Below, piece by piece: positions 17,267-24,949 of a DNA stretch of 64,000 nt (position 1 is the first letter of the stretch; the number at the start of each line of letters is the position of its first letter). The notes beneath the pieces are model-generated. The model was given only the letters and a program-made list of their open reading frames with translations. It had not been told where the DNA came from and ran no database searches. The DNA comes from Fervidobacterium nodosum Rt17-B1. Its GTDB lineage: Bacteria; Thermotogota; Thermotogae; Thermotogales; Fervidobacteriaceae. A program made the translations under genes and the position numbers. The stretch spans positions 1,240,001 to 1,304,000 of the forward strand of contig NC_009718.1 of assembly GCF_000017545.1 (NCBI RefSeq), given 5' to 3'.

Positions 17267-19759
17267 ATGGCAAACAAAATTAATCAATCAGTGGAAAGCC
17301 AAAATAGAAAAGAATCAATTGCTAAGATAAAGTTTAAACTCTTTATCAAGAATTTTAAGAAAAATTGGGCATTATTTAAAGAGAGTAAAATGGGAATGTT
17401 TGGGTTATGGGTCATTATAGCGTTTGGTATATTCGGCGCATTATCACCAATTGTTTTAAGAGTGCTTGACCCAAGCATATACGACCCTGTCGTTGGCCTT
17501 GATTCGAGAATACTCTCAACAAAGTACATAACCGATCATCTCTCAACACAAAATTTGGTTAAGGGTATAGAAATCCCATCCGCTCAACTTTGGGTTTACT
17601 CTTTCATGGATAAAGGAGAAGCGTTTAAATCTTCAATGGAGAACCTCGTTAGAAATTCCCAGTACGAGATAATGACAACATACGCACCAGATAGCTTTAG
17701 ACACCTACTTGACACAATTGCAGATAGTTACATACCAACAAAGGAAAGATTGTATTTCCAAACAAGTGTTTCAGAACTCGTCGACCATGGCTTTATAAAA
17801 TTTTCGCCAATTTCCTCAGCAAAAGATATAGGCAACAGGGATAAATTTTCATTTTCTGATTTCTCTGAATTATTACAAAAAATTGATTATAAAACTCTTG
17901 CCATTGCGCTTTCAAACTATAAAGATTCTGATGAAGTATCACGCGTTATCCTTTGGTTCAGAAGCTTAAATAGAGACAAACCAGAAGTTGTTGAAGAATT
18001 CAATAATCTCCTCATGCAAACATATTCAAGCGAAGAAGTCGAAAATGCAGAAAAGCAAGTATTAGAAGTAGCTAAAAGTGTTGCAAATGTAAGTACAACT
18101 GGACAGTTGTATGTGCAATCTGATACACAACTTTCAGAAGTTATTCAAAATAACATAGTACCAGTTGAATCGTTAGTCTATGCTGCAGCATTTAACGTTA
18201 TTCCAGATTTACTTGTTCTATCAAAAGAAAATGGAAAAATTGAGGAACAGATAAGCAACAGTAAATTCTCTGTTTTACTCAATTATGCAAAATCGAAACT
18301 TTCAGATCTTTCAAATAAAGATATATACACCTCAGCGCTTTCAAAGGCTAATAGAACAATAAAAACAATTGAAGAAGAAATGAAATCCATAGGACTTGAA
18401 GTATCACACGAAAATACCGCTGAATTCCTCGAAATTTACGCAGGTATTGTTTTATCAAAAGTTTCAATAGATCTAAATCCTGAGTTAAGAGCAAAACTGG
18501 AAAATGAGCTTGGAGAATATTCCTCAAATGTTAGAAAGGGATTTGTCTATGAATTGAACAACGCATTTATAAAAATAGCTACAGCGAGGTCATTTATGGC
18601 TTCTTTACTTAACGACGAAAACATACCAGATAATTACGAAATGTTAGGTAGTAAAGTTATAAAAGTTCTTTCAGACCCAATAACATCCTTAATGGCTTAC
18701 GCATACCAAGGAACGAAAAAACTAGACAAAGTTATAGCAAATATTGAAAATTCTCAGCTTGATGATTTCAAACGTTTAGATATAGTTGAAAAATTAAAGA
18801 GCTATAAAGAGCCTGTTGAAGCTGCAAGATTTTTAATCGGTGAAGGTGATATAAACGATAATATTTACTATAGAATGTTAAATGAACACAAACAATACTT
18901 GAGTGATACATCCGCATGGGCAAATATTAAAGATATAAAAGATTACGAAAAGCCACAGAAAACAAATTGGTCGAAAGAATTTGCGGAAAAGAAACTTGTT
19001 GAAATATTTAACACACTTTCTATAACAAATAAAATAGGTGTTGGACATCCACTCCCACCAAGTAGATGGCATTGGCTTGGTACAGACCCAGTTGGTAGAG
19101 ATATCTTCGTCCAACTTATGGTTAGTACCCCGAGTGAATTTGTACTTGGTGTTCTTGCTGCTTTGATTACTGTCGTAATCGGTACAATTATAGGTACAGC
19201 AGCCGCATACTACGGTGGTGCTGTTGACATCATATTCATGCGAATAGCGGACCTTATGATGCTCTTCCCATCAACAGCATTCTTAATTGTTCTTTCCGGC
19301 TTCATGACGATGAATCTGTTCAAACTCGCAATTATTCTCGGTTTACTCGGTGGTTTTGGTGGCATAACACTTGTTCTCAAAGCTCAAGCTTTAACGATAA
19401 AAGTTAAGCCATATATTGATGCTGCGAGAGTATCTGGTGGAAGCCACGGATACATAATATTCAATCACATAATTCCAAATGTTATGCCACTTTCATTCCT
19501 ATACATGATGTTCAATGTAACTGGTGCTGTCTTCTCCGAAGCAGTGCTCAGCTTCTTTGGGCTTATGAAAGTTAGAATGTCATGGGGATTGATGATAAAT
19601 ACAGTTTGGAGTTCAGGATATCTCGGCTCTGGCAACATAGGTGCTTATTGGTGGATGTGGGTACCAGCAGGTGGAGCTATTACACTGCTGTGTGCAGCAT
19701 TCTACTTCCTCGGAAGAGGTCTTGAAGAAATCGTCAACCCAAGACTTAGAAAGAGGTGA
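17267..19759 (+). CDS. ABC permease, DppC type, with a roughly 515-residue insertion
   Basis: At 830 residues this is more than twice the usual DppC length of about 280-330. An N-terminal helix (about residues 46-66, GLWVIIAFGIFGALSPIVLR) is followed by a long, soluble, mainly helical segment to about residue 590. The standard domain then resumes with HWLGTDPVGRDIFVQLM, five membrane helices and an EAA loop (DAARVSGGSHGYIIFNHIIP). The insertion replaces the short extracytoplasmic loop between helices 1 and 2, so it should face the binding protein. No stop or frame change interrupts it. The flanking operon genes are normal. Confidence 0.88.
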   Translation: MANKINQSVESQNRKESIAKIKFKLFIKNFKKNWALFKESKMGMFGLWVIIAFGIFGALSPIVLRVLDPSIYDPVVGLDSRILSTKYITDHLSTQNLVKGIEIPSAQLWVYSFMDKGEAFKSSMENLVRNSQYEIMTTYAPDSFRHLLDTIADSYIPTKERLYFQTSVSELVDHGFIKFSPISSAKDIGNRDKFSFSDFSELLQKIDYKTLAIALSNYKDSDEVSRVILWFRSLNRDKPEVVEEFNNLLMQTYSSEEVENAEKQVLEVAKSVANVSTTGQLYVQSDTQLSEVIQNNIVPVESLVYAAAFNVIPDLLVLSKENGKIEEQISNSKFSVLLNYAKSKLSDLSNKDIYTSALSKANRTIKTIEEEMKSIGLEVSHENTAEFLEIYAGIVLSKVSIDLNPELRAKLENELGEYSSNVRKGFVYELNNAFIKIATARSFMASLLNDENIPDNYEMLGSKVIKVLSDPITSLMAYAYQGTKKLDKVIANIENSQLDDFKRLDIVEKLKSYKEPVEAARFLIGEGDINDNIYYRMLNEHKQYLSDTSAWANIKDIKDYEKPQKTNWSKEFAEKKLVEIFNTLSITNKIGVGHPLPPSRWHWLGTDPVGRDIFVQLMVSTPSEFVLGVLAALITVVIGTIIGTAAAYYGGAVDIIFMRIADLMMLFPSTAFLIVLSGFMTMNLFKLAIILGLLGGFGGITLVLKAQALTIKVKPYIDAARVSGGSHGYIIFNHIIPNVMPLSFLYMMFNVTGAVFSEAVLSFFGLMKVRMSWGLMINTVWSSGYLGSGNIGAYWWMWVPAGGAITLLCAAFYFLGRGLEEIVNPRLRKR

Positions 19760-19764
19760 TAACT

Positions 19765-20769
19765 GTGGCGATATTAAAAGTTGAAAATCTCAAAATGCAT
19801 TATAAAACAAAGAAAGGTTACGTTAAAGCCGTTGATGGTATCTCATTTGAATTGGAATCGGGCGAAAGCCTTGGTATAGTGGGTGAATCCGGTTGTGGTA
19901 AAACTTCTGTTTCAATGACCTTATTAAGAATACTACCTGAGAACGCTCAATTCATGGGCGGACATGTTTGGTTCAACGATAATGGAAAAATGGTTGACTT
20001 AGTTTCTCTCCAAGAAGACGAAATGAGACACTACAGATGGAAAGGCATATCGATGGTCTTCCAAGCAGCTATGAACTCACTAAATCCCGTTTACAAAGTC
20101 GGTGACCAAATTGTTGAAGCTATATTGAACCACTATCCTGATACACCCATTGATGAAGCAAAAGCAAAAGTCGCAAAACTTTTCGAGTTAGTTACACTCG
20201 ACCCTAAACGCATGGAACAATACCCACACCAATACAGCGGTGGTATGAAACAAAGGGCTGTTATAGCCTTGTCCCTTGCTTGTGACCCAAAAGTAATCAT
20301 TGCAGATGAACCTACAACAGCTCTTGATGTTATTGTACAAGATAAAATACTAAGAGAAATGAAGAAAATACAAAAAGAGCTAAACATGGCAATGATATAC
20401 ATCTCTCACGACATCGCAGTTATAGCAGAAGTCAGTGATAAAATCGCGGTAATGTACGCTGGCAAATTTGTCGAGCAAGCTGACTCTACGACTATATTCA
20501 AAAGACCAATGCATCCTTATACATTTTTACTCATGAACGCATTCCCAAGCCACGTTGGTGAAAAAAGAAAACTATTCACTATTCCAGGTGAACCACCTGA
20601 CTTATTGAATCCGCCAACTGGTTGTAGATTCGCCCCGAGATGTCCTTGGGCAACGGATAAATGTAGGACAACCGAACCTGAATACGTAGAAGTTGAGAAG
20701 GGCCATTTCCTTGCTTGCTGGCATCCACTTACAGAAGAGGTGAGACAGAATGAGTTCAAAAAACAATAG
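19765..20769 (+). CDS. ABC transporter ATPase, DppD/OppD type
   Basis: Walker A is GESGCGKTSVS, the signature motif YSGGMKQRAVIAL, Walker B KVIIADEPTTALD, and the C-terminal oligopeptide-ABC extension with its cysteine cluster (CRFAPRCPWATDKC) is present. Members of this subgroup often bind an iron-sulfur cluster there. I start it at GTG 19765 after AGAGGTG; an upstream in-frame GTG at 19756 lies inside that site and overlaps the permease stop. Confidence 0.93.
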   Translation: MAILKVENLKMHYKTKKGYVKAVDGISFELESGESLGIVGESGCGKTSVSMTLLRILPENAQFMGGHVWFNDNGKMVDLVSLQEDEMRHYRWKGISMVFQAAMNSLNPVYKVGDQIVEAILNHYPDTPIDEAKAKVAKLFELVTLDPKRMEQYPHQYSGGMKQRAVIALSLACDPKVIIADEPTTALDVIVQDKILREMKKIQKELNMAMIYISHDIAVIAEVSDKIAVMYAGKFVEQADSTTIFKRPMHPYTFLLMNAFPSHVGEKRKLFTIPGEPPDLLNPPTGCRFAPRCPWATDKCRTTEPEYVEVEKGHFLACWHPLTEEVRQNEFKKQ

Positions 20770-21751
20770 AAACAACGTATTACTTGAAGTCAAGAACTTA
20801 AAAAAGTTCTTTGCATCAGAGAGAGCTCTCTTTTCGAGAGCCAAGCACTTTGTCCATGCTGTTGATGACATCTCTTTTGAAATAAAAGAAGGAGAATCTT
20901 TAGGATTAGTTGGAGAATCTGGATGTGGTAAAACAACTACGGGTAGGATGGTCGTAAGGTTAGAACAACCAACGGAAGGAACAATAAAACTACTTGGAAA
21001 ACCAATTGAAGAATACGAAAGAATGGAATACCACGCACAAGTCCAAATGATATTCCAAGACCCATACGAATCACTAAATCCAAGAATGACAATATTCGAT
21101 ATAATTGCCGAACCTTTGAATATTCATAATGTTGGAACTTTAGAAGAAAGAGAAGAAAAAGTATCAAACTTGCTCCAAGAAGTTGGACTAACACCTCCAG
21201 AAAGCTTTTTGTGGAGATATCCGCACGAATTATCTGGTGGTCAAAGGCAAAGAGTCGCAATAGCACGTGCACTTATATTAAATCCAAAACTAATCGTCGC
21301 CGATGAGCCAACATCAATGCTTGACGTTTCTGTAAGAACAGGTGTTATGCACCTCATGATGGAACTCCAACAAAAGCACAATATGAGCTATTTGTATATC
21401 ACACACGACCTTGCTGTTGCAAGATACATGGTTAACAGAATCGCTGTTATGTACCTTGGTAAAATAGTTGAACTTGCTGAAACGGAAGAACTGCTTCACA
21501 ATCCTATGCACCCGTATACAAGAGCACTCATGGACGCTGTTCCAGTTCCAGATCCAGAATATAAAAGAGCTGAACCAAACATAATTGGAAACATAAGCGT
21601 TCCAATAGACCCACCACCAATTTGTAGATTTTACGATAGATGCCCATTCAAAGAAGAACGTTGTAAAACTGACCCGCATCCAGAATTAAAAGAAGTAGCA
21701 CCAGGACATTTTGTTGCTTGCTATCCTGTACAAGAAGGAAAACTTAGATAA
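20750..21751 (+). CDS. ABC transporter ATPase, DppF/OppF type
   Basis: A 333-residue ATPase partner of the preceding gene, which it overlaps by 20 bases. Walker A is GESGCGKTTTG, signature LSGGQRQRVAIARAL, Walker B KLIVADEPTSMLD, and a C-terminal CRFYDRCPFKEERC cluster. The start ATG follows AGAAGAGGTG. It is the last gene of the importer operon and is followed by a strong terminator. Confidence 0.93.
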   Translation: MSSKNNRNNVLLEVKNLKKFFASERALFSRAKHFVHAVDDISFEIKEGESLGLVGESGCGKTTTGRMVVRLEQPTEGTIKLLGKPIEEYERMEYHAQVQMIFQDPYESLNPRMTIFDIIAEPLNIHNVGTLEEREEKVSNLLQEVGLTPPESFLWRYPHELSGGQRQRVAIARALILNPKLIVADEPTSMLDVSVRTGVMHLMMELQQKHNMSYLYITHDLAVARYMVNRIAVMYLGKIVELAETEELLHNPMHPYTRALMDAVPVPDPEYKRAEPNIIGNISVPIDPPPICRFYDRCPFKEERCKTDPHPELKEVAPGHFVACYPVQEGKLR

Positions 21752-21762
21752 GAAATTAAATA

Positions 21763-21797
21763 AAAAAGGCTTCGGTGATTAACCGAAGCCTTTTTTT
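21763..21797 (+). terminator. Rho-independent terminator of the ABC operon
   Basis: Stem AAAAAAGGCTTCGGT / ACCGAAGCCTTTTTTT with a short AT loop and a run of seven T residues. It probably works in both directions, also closing the minus-strand flavodoxin gene. Confidence 0.93.
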
Positions 21798-21815
21798 CAA
21801 TTCAAATAAAATATT

Positions 21816-22274
21816 TTAAAAAGCCATTTTCCTTGCAAATTCCGCGGCAGCATTTAAATCAGACTCATCTGGTCTATCCGGATTGACTCCGCCTTTCTTT
21901 CCAAAAATCAATCCAAAATAAGAACCAGGGCAATTAAATTCACCAATCAAGTTAAAATTCTTTTTTTCTAAAAGTCTTATCATACTTTTGTGATACTTCT
22001 TCCCATCCAAATCCGCTGAAGTTGAAAATAAAAATACCTTCTTCCCATCGCCATCTTTGACCTTTTTAATTAACCTCTTTAATGATCTGTGCATACCAAA
22101 AGCATAAATACCTGAACCCAAACCAATAATATCGTATTTTAAAATCTCTTCAGGGCTTATTTCTTTAGGACCTTTAACTTCACATTTCAAAACCTCAGCC
22201 ATCTTATTAGCAATTTTTAAAGTATTTCCTTGATGTTTAGACACACAAATTATAATCGCATTCTTCCCTTCCAT
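21816..22274 (-). CDS. Flavodoxin-family protein
   Basis: A 152-residue flavodoxin-like protein. The N-terminal phosphate-binding region of the FMN site reads VSKHQGNTLKIANKMAEVL, and IIGLGSGIYAFGMHRSLKRL is the second flavin loop. The C-terminus (GEFNCPGSYFGLIFGKKGGV) resembles flavodoxin-domain proteins that act as small electron carriers or reductases. The partner is unknown. Preceded by a GGGGGGATT site and flanked by terminators on both sides, it is probably a single-gene unit. Confidence 0.85.
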   Translation of the reverse strand: MEGKNAIIICVSKHQGNTLKIANKMAEVLKCEVKGPKEISPEEILKYDIIGLGSGIYAFGMHRSLKRLIKKVKDGDGKKVFLFSTSADLDGKKYHKSMIRLLEKKNFNLIGEFNCPGSYFGLIFGKKGGVNPDRPDESDLNAAAEFARKMAF

Positions 22275-22350
22275 CAGAATCCCCCCTCTTCATTTTTTAA
22301 AAAAGCTTAAAAAGTCTAATAATTATTTTACCACAATTTGAAGAAAATAA

Positions 22351-22383
22351 AAAAGAGATTGTGCACAAGGCACAATCTCTTTT
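22351..22383 (-). terminator. Terminator of the alcohol dehydrogenase gene
   Basis: A perfect 14-pair inverted repeat (AAAAGAGATTGTGC / GCACAATCTCTTTT) around a five-base loop. On the minus strand it lies 35-67 bases after the ADH stop and is followed by T-rich sequence. Confidence 0.9.
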
Positions 22384-22417
22384 CATTAAAATCACTATGA
22401 GTTCTTACATTGATTTC

Positions 22418-23626
22418 TCACATTCTTCTCAAAGAATTCTTGTATATTCTTGCTATAACTTCCCTTTCAGCCTTTATAGGTGCCACGCTGAGCAATAAAT
22501 CAAGAGAAGGAGTTGTAAGCGCAAGATTGGTAAGCTTTTCAATATCTGAGTCTTTAAATCCTTCATCCTCAAGTTTTTGTGTAACTCCCATGGCAAATAA
22601 CCAGTCCTCTATACCTTTTGCAATTTTCTCAGCTTCCGCAGGATTACCTTTTAAGCCAGGGACAATAGGTTCGTACACTTCAGCAAGAATTTCTGCAGTT
22701 GATGGGTAAATTTCCTTAACAACAGCTGGTAAAAGCATAGCAAGTCCCAAACCGTGAGCAAGCTCAGGTTTAACAGCACTTAAAGGATGTTCTAAAGCAT
22801 GTGTGAAATGCAAAAGTCCATTATCAAAAGATATACCTGCTATCGCCGAAGCATAGAGTAAATAGTATCTTGCATTTAAATCGTTCGGATTACTCAAAGC
22901 TTGTGGCAGATATGTCGCAATCAATCTAACAGTTTCTTTTGCAAGGAGTATCGAATATGGATTCCTTGCCAGTGTTGTTGCTGCCTCTGTTATATGATTA
23001 AGTGCATCAATAGACGTATATAGCGTTTGCTTATACGGTAGAGTAACCATAAGTTGTGGGTCGTCTATGGCGAATGTTGGATAAATAACATCGTACGCAA
23101 TAGCTGGTTTATATTCCTTCTCCAATATCGACGCAACGGCGAATCTATCAACCTCTGTACCAGTACCATGAGTTGTATTGATGGCAATTATAGGTTTTGC
23201 CCTCTCTGGTATAAACTTTCCTTCGTAAAGTTCTCGCGCATTCTTATCTTTATGCTCAAGTAACACAGCTACACTTTTTGCCGTATCAATAGGACTTCCC
23301 CCACCTATACCGATAACCGCTTCTGCTCCAAAATCTCTTCCAATTTTCGTTGCTTCATCAATTTGATCCGTTGTCGGATTTGGCGTTACCTTATCGTATA
23401 AAACATATCCAATGTTCCTTTCCTTAAGCGCCTTTTCCACTTTGTCCCATGCCCCTGTGACCTTATACGCAACAGGGTCAGAAACTATCAAAACTTTATC
23501 TTTTTTACTAGAAGAAAGCCACTCGGCAATATCTTTTATTTTCTCGATCGCACCAACACCAAAGTAACACGTTGTCTTACACCTAAGCTCAAAAACATTG
23601 TAAATGTTGACTTTTCTTTCCCACAT
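22418..23626 (-). CDS. Iron-containing alcohol dehydrogenase
   Basis: A 402-residue group III dehydrogenase. The NAD(P)-binding GGGSPIDTAKS motif is at about residues 109-119, and the metal-binding region is represented by SIDALNHITEAA and LLHFTHALEHPLSA. It probably reduces acetaldehyde or another aldehyde to recycle NAD(P)H during fermentation; substrate and cofactor preference are not readable. A Rex-like operator lies 61 bases upstream of the start. ATG start with a GAGGATGG site. Confidence 0.92.
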   Translation of the reverse strand: MWERKVNIYNVFELRCKTTCYFGVGAIEKIKDIAEWLSSSKKDKVLIVSDPVAYKVTGAWDKVEKALKERNIGYVLYDKVTPNPTTDQIDEATKIGRDFGAEAVIGIGGGSPIDTAKSVAVLLEHKDKNARELYEGKFIPERAKPIIAINTTHGTGTEVDRFAVASILEKEYKPAIAYDVIYPTFAIDDPQLMVTLPYKQTLYTSIDALNHITEAATTLARNPYSILLAKETVRLIATYLPQALSNPNDLNARYYLLYASAIAGISFDNGLLHFTHALEHPLSAVKPELAHGLGLAMLLPAVVKEIYPSTAEILAEVYEPIVPGLKGNPAEAEKIAKGIEDWLFAMGVTQKLEDEGFKDSDIEKLTNLALTTPSLDLLLSVAPIKAEREVIARIYKNSLRRM

Positions 23627-23686
23627 ACTTCTTCCATCCTCGATAGTATTTTAATAATCGTAAATTCCTGAAATCACTCTAGCTAT

Positions 23687-23704
23687 TTGTGAAAAAAATC
23701 ACTT
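23687..23704 (-). promoter_or_regulatory. Rex-like redox operator upstream of the ADH gene
   Basis: TTGTGA-AAAAAA-TCACTT matches ten of the twelve fixed positions of the Rex consensus TTGTGA-N6-TCACAA. It lies just downstream of a TATAAT element (minus strand, 23713-23718), over the expected transcription start, where a repressor would block initiation. Rex releases DNA when NADH is high, and alcohol dehydrogenases are common Rex targets. Binding here is inferred. Confidence 0.7.
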
Positions 23705-23806
23705 ACAACAATATTATAACTTAGGCAAAATTAATTTGTGTTAATACGTGAATAATTTTACGAAACAACAATGTAAAATATAAAATAACCAAAGCATAAA
23801 AAATAA

Positions 23807-23829
23807 GAAGTGCCCACCTAGGGCACTTC
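23807..23829 (-). terminator. Terminator of the lactate dehydrogenase gene
   Basis: A nine-pair stem (GAAGTGCCC / GGGCACTTC) followed on the minus strand by TTATTTTTTATG, about 30 bases after the ldh stop codon. Confidence 0.88.
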
Positions 23830-23860
23830 AGATGATTGGGTAATTTGTGAATAATATTAA

Positions 23861-24793
23861 TTAAAAAATCTTACTTTTTATCTCCTCAATAGATTTTTGT
23901 ATAACACTTCTTGAGTATTGAAATTTCTTTTCTTCGTCTTCGCTCAAGTTCAATCTTAAAACTTTTTCCACTCCACTTTTACCGATAACTGAAGGATAAC
24001 CGATATATATACCATCAACCAAAACAGATATCGTCCATACTCTTTTTTCGTTTCGCCACATACTTGAAATTAATCGTGCGGTTACAGCACCAATAGCGAG
24101 GTTAGTCGCTCCTTTTCGTTCAATTATTTCATATGCTGCTTTTCTAACTTTTTCCTCAATTATTTTAAGATTTAAACAAAAGCCTTGTTCAGAATTATTT
24201 TCACACAACTTACAGTAATCTATTAACTTTAACCCGCCTATGGTTGCATTGGAGAATGGTACAAATTCGCTATCTCCATGTTCACCGATAACGTAAGCAT
24301 GTATACTCGCCGGAGATATACCACATTGCTGGGAAAGTAAAACTCTCAAACGAGCGGTATCTAAAGTGGTTCCTGTACCAATAACTCTTTGCGATGGTAA
24401 ATTAGTAAATTGCCAAATAAAATATGTCAGAACATCTACTGGGTTTGTCACATTTATAATTATACTATTTGGTGAATATTTGACTATATCTTCAGATATT
24501 TCTTTCATTATACGCACATTATCTCCAAGAAGTTCCAGCCTTGTCTCACCAGGTCTTTGACTTCTACCAGCGGTTATAACTATGAAATCGCTATCTTCAA
24601 TATCTTTTGAGTCTCCAGCCCAAATATTGCATGATTTAAACATAGAAGATGAATGGAGCAAATCTAGAGCTTCACCTTCTGCCCTTTTCTTATCTATATC
24701 TATCAAAACCATTTCATCAACAAGACTTGTATGCAAAAGCGAAAAAGCAATACTAACTCCAACTCTCCCTGCTCCATAAATTGAAACTTTCAT
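23861..24793 (-). CDS. ldh: L-lactate dehydrogenase
   Basis: A 310-residue member of the lactate/malate dehydrogenase family. The dinucleotide-binding site is GAGRVGVSIAFSL and the active-site histidine lies in GEHGDSEF. The substrate-specificity loop reads SQRPGETRLELL; glutamine in this position favours lactate, whereas malate dehydrogenases carry arginine (ARKPG). It would reduce pyruvate to lactate and regenerate NAD+. It has its own promoter with a palindrome over the start site and is divergent from the GH13 gene. Confidence 0.93.
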   Translation of the reverse strand: MKVSIYGAGRVGVSIAFSLLHTSLVDEMVLIDIDKKRAEGEALDLLHSSSMFKSCNIWAGDSKDIEDSDFIVITAGRSQRPGETRLELLGDNVRIMKEISEDIVKYSPNSIIINVTNPVDVLTYFIWQFTNLPSQRVIGTGTTLDTARLRVLLSQQCGISPASIHAYVIGEHGDSEFVPFSNATIGGLKLIDYCKLCENNSEQGFCLNLKIIEEKVRKAAYEIIERKGATNLAIGAVTARLISSMWRNEKRVWTISVLVDGIYIGYPSVIGKSGVEKVLRLNLSEDEEKKFQYSRSVIQKSIEEIKSKIF

Positions 24794-24811
24794 TTTATCA
24801 CCCCTTTATGA

Positions 24812-24827
24812 ATTAGTCTAAACTAAT
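24812..24827 (-). promoter_or_regulatory. Palindrome over the ldh transcription start
   Basis: ATTAGT-CTAA-ACTAAT has perfect six-base arms and touches the downstream end of the ldh -10 element. A repressor bound there would block initiation. It does not match the Rex consensus. The protein that would bind is unknown. Confidence 0.5.
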
Positions 24828-24853
24828 TATAACATAAATTGATAATATTTCAA
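24826..24853 (-). promoter_or_regulatory. ldh promoter
   Basis: Minus strand: -35 TTGAAA (24848-24853) and -10 TATAAT (24826-24831) with a 16-base spacer, about 33 bases before the ATG. Confidence 0.75.
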
Positions 24854-24908
24854 ATAAAAAACCAGTGGAAATTTCCAAGAAGAAAATTCTTAAACAATCT
24901 TCAAAAGT

Positions 24909-24914
24909 TATAAT
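24909..24914 (+). promoter_or_regulatory. Candidate -10 element of the GH13 gene
   Basis: TATAAT 36 bases upstream of the ATG. The matching -35 is weak (TTCTTA with a 16-base spacer). Confidence 0.5.
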
Positions 24915-24949
24915 AATAATAATTGAAATTTTGAATTGGAGGCTTTGCT

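Noticed and set aside
23736-23755. A second Rex-like site (TTGTGTTAATACGTGAA)
   Set aside because: The half-sites have the wrong spacing and only partial match to the consensus.
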